From JANPCX01 sp031431125 (GTDB lineage: Bacteria > Pseudomonadota > Gammaproteobacteria > Burkholderiales > Burkholderiaceae_C): a DNA stretch of 14,494 bases. Where the stretch lies: the NCBI GenBank assembly GCA_031431125.1, contig JANPCX010000003.1, positions 1 through 14,494 on the forward strand. Reading direction: 5' to 3'. Shown in pieces: positions 1 through 8,555 of the stretch. The notes below the pieces were generated by a model that was given only the letters and a program-made list of their open reading frames with translations, was not told the DNA's origin and did not search any database. A program made the position numbers and the translations under genes. The first letter of the stretch is position 1. Each line of letters begins with the position of its first letter.

Positions 1-363
1 TTTGGCCAACACCTGCAGGCGCGGCACGTCCGTGCTGACCACGGTTTGCCCTGCGGCAATATCACCGGCCCTGAATGCAAAACCGAGTGTGAAGGGGGCC
101 AGCGCGTTGGCTTTCGGGCTGACCAGGCTGAATTGCATGGCACCAATCGGGGCGGGCGCAGGTGCAGGTGCGGCAGCCGCCGGGGGCGAGACGGGGCCAC
201 CCGCCGGTGCAGGTGCTGGCGTCGCAGCGGCTGGTGGGCTGTTGGGGCTGGCGGTTGCTCCGCCAGATCCCCCACCACAACCCACCGCAGAAATGCCTGT
301 GAGCGCGGCGGCGGCCCGGCGCAGAAATTCTCTTCTCTCTTCTTTGCTTGGATGTGTCGGCAT
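1..363 (-). CDS. Exported Tat/lipoprotein-type protein, N-terminal part only (runs off the left edge)
   Basis: An open frame starts at ATG 363 on the minus strand and has no stop up to base 1, giving 121 codons. The N-terminus MPTHPSKEERREFLRRAAAA contains a twin-arginine-like motif (R10-R11-E-F-L), followed by a hydrophobic stretch and a lipobox-like A26-V27-G28-C29. Residues 30–75 are a low-complexity Gly, Ala and Pro linker typical of surface lipoproteins. The folded part begins near residue 76 (AMQFSLVSPKANALAPFTLG) and is cut off by the window. The protein is probably exported and lipid-anchored. Its fold cannot be assigned from 45 residues; a RIFT-barrel or polysaccharide-lyase-like domain is only a faint possibility. 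The gene is divergent from the Kelch-like lipoprotein gene beginning at 599, whose leader has the same layout. The start is supported by the position of the signal peptide; upstream GGGGAAGAACACG gives a plausible ribosome site. Confidence 0.7.
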   Translation of the reverse strand, partial: MPTHPSKEERREFLRRAAAALTGISAVGCGGGSGGATASPNSPPAAATPAPAPAGGPVSPPAAAAPAPAPAPIGAMQFSLVSPKANALAPFTLGFAFRAGDIAAGQTVVSTDVPRLQVLAK

Positions 364-598
364 CGTGTTCTTCCCCTGTGGCGTCTGAACCATGGTAGTC
401 CACCCATGCTGCACCCGCCGCTGTTCAAGACGTTACGAAATGGTTGCAGCAAGGCCCTCAACTGAGGCACATGCCGGCACGCAGACACAAAAAACCACCA
501 GGTCCTTACAACTGGTAGCGTTCTGTGGCCGAGAAGACGTGGCCAGCGCAGCGCGCATCAGCGAAGATAGGGTCTGACCTGGATAACGAGACTTCCCA
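364..598. other. Divergent intergenic region between two lipoprotein genes
   Basis: This 235-bp gap separates the minus-strand partial lipoprotein gene from the plus-strand Kelch-like gene, so promoters for both should lie here. I see no convincing sigma-70 pair, operator palindrome or RNA gene in it. Short open frames that cross it have no ribosome site or recognisable protein. Confidence 0.5.
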
Positions 599-2065
599 TT
601 GAACAACTGCCCATCACCCCGCCCTTCCCGCGTCAACCGACGCCGCCGTCAACTGCTGCTGAGCTCTGCGGCTGTGGGGGGTTGGGCCGCATCGCTGAGT
701 GCCTGCGGTGGTGGCGGTGGTGGCGCCACTGCTGCACAAGCGCCCTCGGCACCTGCACCAGAGGCCGCACCCATTGGCTCCAGCGGCAATGGCAGCAACA
801 ACGTCACCGCAGGTCCCGCGCCTCAGGGACCGCTTCCCGTCCCTCCGGCCCCCCCCAAACCCGCCTGGGCCAATTCCATTGCGGCCGATACCTGGACCCT
901 GTTACCAGGCACCGCGTTTGCGCCCTGGGCCAAAGCCAACATCCCGGCCGGTGCGTATTACGGCACCGACCCATTCAATTCCATCGTGAACGCGTTTTGC
1001 GACCCGGCGAATGACCCTTGGCTGGGAGCACAGTATTTTTTTGGTGGGGGACACGGCGATGGCAGCTGCAACGCTGTACTGAAGTTTGACCACCAAACTT
1101 TGGCTTGGTCTTTGCTGGGGCAACCCACACCGCCCACGGTTTATTTGCCGGGTTACCCGAACACCAAACCCTACCCCTCAGGCCGTGTCTTTGATGGCTG
1201 GTTTCTGCCCGCCAGTGAACTGCCCGACACACGTGACCATGTTTACGCCGCGCCCGCGTTGGCACGCTTGTCCACCCACATGTATGCCGCGGCGGTCAAA
1301 CGCGGCACACGTTTGCACTACTTTTACGCGGTCTATGCTGAGTTCGATACCGCTACTGGGCAGTGGTTAGGTCGGGGTGTAGACCTGGGAGCGCAGTTGG
1401 TGAAGTTTCGCCCTCAGTACGGCACGGTTCCGCTGCAACAAGGCACCGTTGCCATGTACGACGAGGTGACCGACCGCATGTTCGTTACCCTCACCCCCGG
1501 TGATGCCGGAGGCGGCTGGCGCAACGCCATCATGGTGTTCAACCCCAATACACGCAGCATTGAGTCGGTGCATGAGAGCAACGCGTCCACCTTTGGTTTG
1601 GTGTCGGAATCGTTGAGCATGTGCCGTGTGGGCCGTGATCTGTTTTGCTTCAACAAAATTGGCAACTACGGTCAGCCCAGCTTGATGAACCAAGGGTTTG
1701 TCTTCAACATGGACAGCAAAAGCTTCAAACGATTTGTGCTGACCGGCGATACCGCAGGCTCCACCTTCGCCTTCAGCAGCACGCAGGAAACCATCCCCAG
1801 TTTTTACGATGGTGTCGCCATCCGCCGCTGGAACTACCAACCCAACGACCGCAACAAAATTTACAGCGTGGATCCCAGACCGGTGAGCGGGTCCGGCAGC
1901 AGCACCGACCCTCTGGTGTTCATACAAACGGTACGCAACATTGGCGGCACTGTCCCAGGCCGGCCGCTCTTTGTCTACAGCCGTTTGATGTACCACGGCG
2001 GCGCCGCTTGCGCCTTGATGATCCCCGAAGCCACCTCGGATTGGGTGGCCCTGCGGCTGAGCTGA
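599..2065 (+). CDS. Kelch-like beta-propeller lipoprotein with twin-arginine-type leader
   Basis: The frame encodes 488 aa from a TTG at 599; an in-frame TAA at 584–586 excludes a longer version and no ATG or GTG lies before the signal peptide. The leader carries an arginine cluster (R14–R17), a hydrophobic core, and a lipobox L33-S34-A35-C36 followed by six glycines. Residues 43–90 are an Ala/Pro/Gly linker. From about residue 90 the protein resembles Kelch or galactose-oxidase-like propellers. The segment YFFGGGHGDGSCNAVLKFD near 147–165 has the double-glycine, aromatic and Trp spacing of a Kelch blade (W170), and MVFNPNTRSIESV and VFNMDSKSFKRFVL look like further blade strands. It is likely anchored on the periplasmic side of a membrane or on the surface. 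No catalytic residues could be named, so a binding or structural role is as likely as an enzyme. It ends 35 bp from the convergent scoB stop. Confidence 0.75.
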   Translation: MNNCPSPRPSRVNRRRRQLLLSSAAVGGWAASLSACGGGGGGATAAQAPSAPAPEAAPIGSSGNGSNNVTAGPAPQGPLPVPPAPPKPAWANSIAADTWTLLPGTAFAPWAKANIPAGAYYGTDPFNSIVNAFCDPANDPWLGAQYFFGGGHGDGSCNAVLKFDHQTLAWSLLGQPTPPTVYLPGYPNTKPYPSGRVFDGWFLPASELPDTRDHVYAAPALARLSTHMYAAAVKRGTRLHYFYAVYAEFDTATGQWLGRGVDLGAQLVKFRPQYGTVPLQQGTVAMYDEVTDRMFVTLTPGDAGGGWRNAIMVFNPNTRSIESVHESNASTFGLVSESLSMCRVGRDLFCFNKIGNYGQPSLMNQGFVFNMDSKSFKRFVLTGDTAGSTFAFSSTQETIPSFYDGVAIRRWNYQPNDRNKIYSVDPRPVSGSGSSTDPLVFIQTVRNIGGTVPGRPLFVYSRLMYHGGAACALMIPEATSDWVALRLS

Positions 2066-2072
2066 TTCGCGC

Positions 2073-2091
2073 GGCCGACTGCTGATCGGCC
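2073..2091. terminator. Short hairpin between convergent genes, weak terminator candidate
   Basis: GGCCGA (2073–2078) and TCGGCC (2086–2091) form a perfect 6-bp GC-rich stem with a 7-nt loop, located in the 35-bp gap between the Kelch-like gene and scoB. There is no T tract on either side, so intrinsic termination is uncertain. The convergent position is the main support. Confidence 0.25.
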
Positions 2092-2100
2092 ACCGCACGC

Positions 2101-2739
2101 TCAGAGCAGCGGCACACCCGTTTTAGATTGCACCTCGTCGCGTGTCACGCCGTCGGCCAGTTCCACCAGCTTCAAACCTGCAGGCGTCACGTCCATCACC
2201 GCCAAGTCGGTGATGATGCGGTTGACCACCCCCACGCCGGTCAATGGCAAGGTGCAGGCGGGCAAGATTTTCAGATCAATGCCGCCGTCTTTTTTCTTCG
2301 CGACATGCTCCATCAGCACCAGCACACGGGCCACGCCTGCCACCAGGTCCATCGCGCCGCCCATGCCCTTGACCATCTTGCCGGGAATCATCCAGTTGGC
2401 CAGGTCACCTTGGCCACTGACCTGCATGGCGCCCAAGATGCTAAGGTTGATCTTGCCGCCACGGATCATGGCGAAACTCTCATGCGATCCGAAGATGCTG
2501 GAGCCAGGGATGGTGGTGACGGTTTGTTTGCCTGCATTGATCAGGTCGGCATCCACTTGGTCTTCGGTGGGGAAAGGGCCGATGCCCAGCATGCCGTTCT
2601 CACTTTGCAGCCAGACCTCAATGTCGGCGCGCACATGGTTGGCCACCAGCGTCGGCAGGCCGATGCCCAGGTTCACGTAAAAGCCGTCTTGCAGTTCTTG
2701 GGCGGCGCGGGCCGCCATTTGGTCGTGTGTCCAGCTCAT
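2101..2739 (-). CDS. scoB: 3-oxoacid (succinyl-CoA:acetoacetate) CoA-transferase subunit B
   Basis: The 212-aa product is the beta subunit of a class I CoA transferase, which moves CoA between succinyl-CoA and a 3-oxoacid such as acetoacetate in ketone-body or polyhydroxybutyrate-related metabolism. The motif SENGMLGIGPFP has the catalytic glutamate at E47 (the Glu that forms the covalent CoA thioester in this family). GGKINLSILGAMQVSGQGDL and GMGGAMDL are further family signatures. The length is normal. The start at ATG 2739 is chosen because AAGGA lies 6 nt upstream and the protein begins MSWTHDQMAARAAQEL as usual; a longer frame up to 2919 overlaps scoA and is rejected. The gene lies 58 bp downstream of scoA in the same operon. 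The beta-ketoadipate homologue PcaJ is an alternative, but no aromatic degradation genes are nearby. Cytoplasmic. Confidence 0.92.
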   Translation of the reverse strand: MSWTHDQMAARAAQELQDGFYVNLGIGLPTLVANHVRADIEVWLQSENGMLGIGPFPTEDQVDADLINAGKQTVTTIPGSSIFGSHESFAMIRGGKINLSILGAMQVSGQGDLANWMIPGKMVKGMGGAMDLVAGVARVLVLMEHVAKKKDGGIDLKILPACTLPLTGVGVVNRIITDLAVMDVTPAGLKLVELADGVTRDEVQSKTGVPLL

Positions 2740-2745
2740 TTTGGT

Positions 2746-2758
2746 TCCTTCGGAAGGA
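2746..2758 (-). promoter_or_regulatory. Small hairpin containing the scoB Shine-Dalgarno
   Basis: Read on the minus strand, TCCTT-CCG-AAGGA forms a 5-bp stem with a 3-nt loop. The 3' arm AAGGA is the scoB ribosome binding site, 6 nt before ATG 2739. Pairing could dampen scoB initiation unless ribosomes arriving from scoA open it. The stem is weak, so this is suggestive only. Confidence 0.35.
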
Positions 2759-2766
2759 CGGATAGC

Positions 2767-2799
2767 GGGTGCCTGCGGGCACCCTTCTCGGTTTTTTTT
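2767..2799 (+). other. Hairpin plus T8 run in the scoA–scoB gap
   Basis: GGGTGCC (2767–2773) and GGCACCC (2778–2784) form a perfect 7-bp stem with a TGCG tetraloop. On the plus strand it is followed after 7 nt by eight T residues (2792–2799), a terminator-like layout pointing against the operon, although the 7-nt gap weakens it. On the minus strand, the direction of sco transcription, there is no T tract after the stem, so read-through from scoA into scoB is expected. It may act as an intercistronic mRNA stabiliser or stop antisense transcription. Confidence 0.4.
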
Positions 2800-3514
2800 A
2801 ATGCGCGCTTGCAGCGGTTTTTTCGGTGATCGTGCGTTTCTCAATGCGTTTTTCCGGCGTGGCGTTGAGCACCAAACGGTGCACATAGATGCCGGGCAGG
2901 TGAACCGCATCCGGGTCAAACGTGCCGGTCTCCACGATCTCTTCCACCTCGACCACCGTCACCTTGCCCGCCATCGCGGCCGCCGGGTTGAAGTTGCGTG
3001 CGGTGCGGCGAAAAATCAAATTGCCACTCTTGTCCGCCTTCCACGCTTTCACCAGCGACACCTCGGGCAACAAAGCCCGTTCCATCACATAGGTGTGGCC
3101 ATCAAACTCGCGCAGCTCTTTGCCTTCAGCCACGATGGTGCCCACGCCGGTTTTCGTGAAGAAGGCTGGGATGCCCGCGCCACCGGCACGCAGCTTCTCG
3201 GCCAAGGTGCCTTGCGGCGTGAACTCCAGCTCCAACTCACCCGCCAGGTACTGGCGTTCGAACTCTTTGTTTTCACCCACATAACTCGAGATCATTTTTT
3301 TGATCTGGCGTGTTTCCAGCAACTGCCCCAAGCCAAAACCATCCACCCCGGCATTGTTGGAAATCACCGTGAGGTTTTTGACGCCCGAATCGCGCAGCGC
3401 CGCAATCAACGCCTCCGGAATGCCGCACAGGCCAAACCCGCCCACGGCGAGCAGCTGCCCGTCCGCCACCAAACCCTTGAGTGCCGCTGCGGCACTGGGA
3501 TAGACCTTGTTCAT
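2798..3514 (-). CDS. scoA: 3-oxoacid (succinyl-CoA:acetoacetate) CoA-transferase subunit A
   Basis: The 238-aa product is the alpha subunit partner of ScoB. It starts MNKVYPSAAAALKGLVADGQ and carries the family signature GGFGLCGIPE (residues 25–34), the SNNAGVDGFGLGQLL segment, and the downstream GTIVAEGK and NFNPAAAMAGKVTVVE segments, all characteristic of class I CoA transferase alpha chains. The length is normal (about 230–240 aa). ATG 3514 is preceded by GAGGAG at good spacing; an overlapping ATG at 3521 is in another frame. The two subunits together activate or release acetoacetate-type acids using succinyl-CoA. The gene is divergent from a PAS–LuxR regulator with a palindromic operator candidate between them, which suggests inducible control of scoAB. 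Cytoplasmic. Confidence 0.93.
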   Translation of the reverse strand: MNKVYPSAAAALKGLVADGQLLAVGGFGLCGIPEALIAALRDSGVKNLTVISNNAGVDGFGLGQLLETRQIKKMISSYVGENKEFERQYLAGELELEFTPQGTLAEKLRAGGAGIPAFFTKTGVGTIVAEGKELREFDGHTYVMERALLPEVSLVKAWKADKSGNLIFRRTARNFNPAAAMAGKVTVVEVEEIVETGTFDPDAVHLPGIYVHRLVLNATPEKRIEKRTITEKTAASAH

Positions 3515-3555
3515 CGAACATGCTCCTCAGGTTGACCTCGAATGGCCTGCAGGTT

Positions 3556-3586
3556 ACTACGTAAGGCCTTACGTAGTCGCTACGTA
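3556..3586. promoter_or_regulatory. Operator candidate: three TACGTA boxes, two in a 22-bp perfect palindrome
   Basis: The half-site ACTACGTAAGG (3556–3566) is followed directly by its exact reverse complement (3567–3577), making a 22-bp perfect palindrome. TACGTA boxes start at 3558, 3570 and 3581, so they recur every 12 and 11 bp, about one helical turn. The site lies in the 117-bp gap between divergent scoA and the PAS–LuxR gene. LuxR/FixJ-type helix-turn-helix proteins bind inverted repeats as dimers, so the adjacent regulator is the natural candidate ligand. The factor assignment is inference; the symmetry is seen directly. Confidence 0.65.
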
Positions 3587-3631
3587 AAATTGACTAAGTC
3601 ACCTCCGCACAAACCCTGATACCCGCGCCTG

Positions 3632-4201
3632 ATGCCCACGCCCGAACACGACATCGACTACCGCACCGCCTTCGACCTGGCTCCAGTGGGTTTGGTGCTG
3701 TCGCGCCAGCGGCAAATCATGGACTGCAACCAGCATTTGCTCGACATGTTTGGCGCCACGCGCAGCCAACTCATCGGCCGCAGCCTGGAGGTGCTCTACC
3801 CCACCCTCGACGAATTCGAGCGCACCGGCGAGCGCATTGCGGCCCAGCTCAACGCCCAGGGTTGGTATGCCGACGAACGTGTCATGAAGCGTGTCGGTGG
3901 CGCGCGGCAAGGAGAACTCTTCTGGTGCCACGTGGCGGGCCGCGCCTTGCAAACCAAACAACCCCACGCAGCCGGCATCTGGAGTTTTGAAGACCTGTCC
4001 TCCCGCCGCCAACTGCGCGCCGACCTGACCCCGCGTGAACGTGAAATTGCAGCGCTGTTGATTGAAGGCCTGACCAGCAAGCTGATCGGCAAACGCCTCA
4101 CCATCAGCCCACGCACGGTTGATGTTTACCGGGGGCGGCTGATGAAGAAGTACGGGGCGGCAACGACGCCGGAGTTGGTGAACAAGTTGTTGTCGAGCTG
4201 A
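3632..4201 (+). CDS. PAS domain, LuxR-type helix-turn-helix transcriptional regulator
   Basis: The 189-aa protein has a PAS-like sensor region at about residues 8–122: AFDLAPVGLVLSRQRQIMDC is the typical PAS start, and FWCHVAGRAL and GIWSFEDLSSRRQ the typical end strands. A C-terminal LuxR/GerE helix-turn-helix follows at about 131–187, with LTPREREIAALLIEGLTSK and SPRTVDVYRGRLMKKYG. No receiver domain or membrane segment is present, so it is a cytosolic one-component sensor-regulator; the ligand is unknown. It is divergent from scoAB across the TACGTA palindrome and is therefore likely to control scoAB and perhaps itself. ATG 3632 is the only sensible start, though no strong ribosome site precedes it. 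A gene of unknown function begins 16 bp downstream on the same strand and may be cotranscribed. Confidence 0.88.
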   Translation: MPTPEHDIDYRTAFDLAPVGLVLSRQRQIMDCNQHLLDMFGATRSQLIGRSLEVLYPTLDEFERTGERIAAQLNAQGWYADERVMKRVGGARQGELFWCHVAGRALQTKQPHAAGIWSFEDLSSRRQLRADLTPREREIAALLIEGLTSKLIGKRLTISPRTVDVYRGRLMKKYGAATTPELVNKLLSS

Positions 4202-4217
4202 CCATCCGCCATCCAAC

Positions 4218-4724
4218 ATGGAATTGATCAACACCTTTTCACTGGCAAGGCATGCCGGGGAGTACAACACCTGGCCACTGGCCAGCCGCTTGTTGTTCGA
4301 AGGCCGCGATACCGGCACCGCCATCAAGGGTTATGCGGTGGAGGCCCAGTACCGATGGAGCGAGGGCTACCTGCTCGTCACCTCATGGGACTGCCCCTTT
4401 GAAGAGTCCAACAACTTCACGCTCCTGGGCAGCAACTTTCGTCCCCTGGCGACCCATGAACTCGGCGCGATGTATGCATCGTTCTTGCTGATCAAACACT
4501 GGCCCATCTCAGCGCATGAACTGCGGCTGCACTATGACGAAGATATTTTCTACACGCTGCGCATCGCGGAGAAGGCCGGTCTATTCCGAAAGCGGCTGAG
4601 CCTTGAGTTGGCGCTGTTCGAATCACCCGAGCGTGATCCACAGGCGCTCGCCTCCATTCAAGAAAACGAAAAGCGCCTGCAAGAGATTCGTGCGGTGTTG
4701 TCCAAGGACCAGCAGCGGGGTTGA
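4218..4724 (+). CDS. Conserved-looking hypothetical protein, 168 aa
   Basis: The frame from ATG 4218 to TGA 4724 encodes a soluble protein beginning MELINTFSLARHAGEYNTWP. I do not recognise the family. The middle is rich in aromatic residues (YRWSEGYLLVTSWDCPFEES), with no signal peptide or membrane helix, and the C-terminus (about 135–165) is a charged helix likely to form a coiled coil (ASIQENEKRLQEIRAVLSKD). It follows the PAS–LuxR gene by 16 bp and probably shares its transcript. It is convergent with clpB with only 10 bp between the stops, leaving no room for a separate terminator. The codon pattern matches the neighbouring genes. Coding is supported by length and composition rather than by homology. 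Confidence 0.65.
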   Translation: MELINTFSLARHAGEYNTWPLASRLLFEGRDTGTAIKGYAVEAQYRWSEGYLLVTSWDCPFEESNNFTLLGSNFRPLATHELGAMYASFLLIKHWPISAHELRLHYDEDIFYTLRIAEKAGLFRKRLSLELALFESPERDPQALASIQENEKRLQEIRAVLSKDQQRG

Positions 4725-4734
4725 GCGTTGGTGT

Positions 4735-7326
<2,592 letters not shown>

Positions 7327-7351
7327 GTTGAAAACCTCCGGTTGTCCTTAG

Positions 7352-7379
7352 AGTGGGGCACAACGGTCAGTTTTTCAAG
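7352..7379 (-). promoter_or_regulatory. Sigma-32 (RpoH) heat-shock promoter of clpB
   Basis: On the minus strand CTTGAAA (7379–7373) is followed after 14 nt by CCCCACT (7358–7352). This matches the sigma-32 consensus CTTGAAA and CCCCAT-type −10 closely, with a spacing inside the known 11–16 range. It lies between the crcB stop and clpB, 26 bp before the start codon, so clpB can be heat-induced independently of the molybdopterin genes. Confidence 0.82.
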
Positions 7380-7425
7380 CGCTCAATGCGTTGCGAATGA
7401 TCGCGACGCCTGATTTAGATCAAAG

Positions 7426-7811
7426 TCACGCCCAAATCAGCTTGGCCAGACGGAACCCGAGGGCCGCGCAACCCAGGGCGCCCAGCACATGGACCAAGGT
7501 ATGGGCCATCGCCCAAGCCCAATCACCCCGCTGCAACAAGTTCAGCGACTCCGCAGAAAACGCCGAGAAAGTCGTCAAGCCCCCCAAAAACCGGTGACCA
7601 GAAGCAGGCGCAGGGTGTCGTTGGGCTGCCGCTCGAAATACACCATGGCCATGCCGATCAACAGGCCGCCCACGCAGTTCACCAGCACCGTACCGACAGG
7701 GAAGGCCGCGCCGCCGGTGTTGAGCCACAGGCCCGCCCACCAGCGGAACACTGCGCCCAATGCCGCCCCTGCGGCGACAGCCAGAAGGGATGCGAGGGAG
7801 AGTGCGTTCAT
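7426..7811 (-). pseudogene. crcB: Fluoride exporter CrcB, interrupted by an apparent one-base frameshift
   Basis: CrcB/Fluc proteins are small four-helix fluoride channels of the inner membrane. The frame from ATG 7811 gives MNALSLASLLAVAAGAALGA, GAVFRWW and GTVLVNCVGGLLIG, but stops at 7575 after 78 aa. The rest, GFLGGLTTFSAFSAESLNLL through KLIWA and stop 7426, continues in the −1 frame. The break falls at GGTTTTTGGGGGGC (minus strand; T5 at 7590–7586, G6 at 7585–7580). One extra T would restore the usual GFLGGLTTFS and a normal 128-aa protein. Every family signature (GxxxGxxxR, the N-containing second helix, TTFS) is present across the two frames, so decay is minimal. A sequencing or assembly error in the homopolymer is the simplest explanation; a recent true mutation or frameshift recoding is possible. 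The ATG overlaps the moaE stop (ATGA). Confidence 0.85.
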
Positions 7812-8302
7812 CGTGCGATTGTCTGCGAGGGCGGCGCCCACTTGGCCAGCGCCGCGTCATCACTCGCTCGCGCATCCACCCAGCGCCCACCATCCGCGGT
7901 GTGTTCCTTCTTCCAAAACGGCGCTTGGGTTTTGAGGTAATCCATCAGGTACTCGCAGGCCGCGAAGGCTTCACCTCGGTGCGCAGCCGCCACACCCACC
8001 CAGACGATTTGGTCTTGGGGTAAGAGCGGCCCCACGCGGTGGATGACACGGGCGGCCAGGATGTTGAACCGCGCTTGGGCTGCGGCCACCATGGCCTCAA
8101 TCGACGACTCCGTCATGCCGGGGTAATGCTCCAAGGTCATGCCTTGAATAGCATCGCCGCTGCTGTGTTCGCGCACCGTGCCCAAGAAGCTCACCACCGC
8201 ACCGACGCCTGCCGCTTCGGCACGCAAAGCGGCCACCTCGGTGCTCAGGTCGAAGTCCTGGGTTTGAATGCGCACGGTCGGTGTCAAGCTGGACGCGGTC
8301 AT
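7808..8302 (-). CDS. moaE: Molybdopterin synthase catalytic subunit MoaE
   Basis: MoaE forms a heterotetramer with MoaD and converts precursor Z (cyclic pyranopterin monophosphate) to molybdopterin using sulfur from the MoaD thiocarboxylate. The 164-aa product has VGAVVSFLGTVREHSSGD (33–50), HRVGPL (88–93), AAAHRGEAFAACEYLMDYLK (105–124) and TQAPFWKKE (125–133). The conserved His-Arg (108–109) and active-site lysines (124 and 131/132) are present. ATG 8302 is chosen, 1 nt after the moaD stop and close behind GGTGGG; GTG 8311, overlapping moaD, is an alternative giving 167 aa. The C-terminal overlap with crcB (ATGA) implies translational coupling. Part of the moeA–moaD–moaE cluster; cytoplasmic. 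Confidence 0.95.
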   Translation of the reverse strand: MTASSLTPTVRIQTQDFDLSTEVAALRAEAAGVGAVVSFLGTVREHSSGDAIQGMTLEHYPGMTESSIEAMVAAAQARFNILAARVIHRVGPLLPQDQIVWVGVAAAHRGEAFAACEYLMDYLKTQAPFWKKEHTADGGRWVDARASDDAALAKWAPPSQTIAR

Positions 8303-8303
8303 G

Positions 8304-8555
8304 TCACCCACCGGTCACTGGCGGGAAAAAAGCCACTTCGGCACCGTCAGCCAACACCGTGTCCATGCCGCACAGGGTTTGGTTCACCGCGCAGCGCAGG
8401 GCTTGGTCGTCGGCCAGGGCCATCGCGTGCGCTTGGCTCAAGGCGTGCAAACGTTGGCGCAGCGCGGCCACGGTTTCGCCGGGCACATAGGGCATGGCCT
8501 CGCCCGCGCCCAGAGTTTCACGCACCGAGGCGAAATAACGCAGTTGCAAGCTCAT
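8304..8555 (-). CDS. moaD: Molybdopterin synthase sulfur carrier subunit MoaD
   Basis: This 83-aa ubiquitin-fold protein carries a C-terminal thiocarboxylate that donates sulfur to molybdopterin; it is adenylated by MoeB and works bound to MoaE. It starts MSLQLRYFASVRETLGAG, the standard MoaD beginning, and ends in FFPPVTGG, with the required terminal Gly-Gly. ATG 8555 overlaps the moeA stop codon (ATGA at 8555–8552), showing translational coupling, so the six-residue longer frame from 8573 is rejected. moaE begins 1 nt after its stop. Confidence 0.95.
   Translation of the reverse strand: MSLQLRYFASVRETLGAGEAMPYVPGETVAALRQRLHALSQAHAMALADDQALRCAVNQTLCGMDTVLADGAEVAFFPPVTGG

Noticed and set aside
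2..465. Plus-strand open frames over the left edge
   Set aside because: Their Ala/Gly-rich translations are the complement of the low-complexity linker of the minus-strand lipoprotein, with no domain or signal of their own.
2740..2919. Longer scoB frame of 272 aa overlapping scoA
   Set aside because: The ATG at 2739 has a proper ribosome site and gives the normal subunit length; the extension overlaps scoA in another frame.
3590..3622. TTGACT … TGATAC as a promoter for the PAS–LuxR gene
   Set aside because: The spacer would be 21 bp, too long for a sigma-70 promoter, and the start site would fall almost on the ATG.
7812..7900. Fluoride riboswitch upstream of crcB
   Set aside because: The sequence is moaE coding sequence overlapping the crcB start; no riboswitch core could be seen.
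8303..8311. GTG 8311 as the moaE start
   Set aside because: Possible, but ATG 8302 sits 1 nt after the moaD stop with a GGTGGG ribosome site and gives a standard N-terminus; kept only as an alternative.
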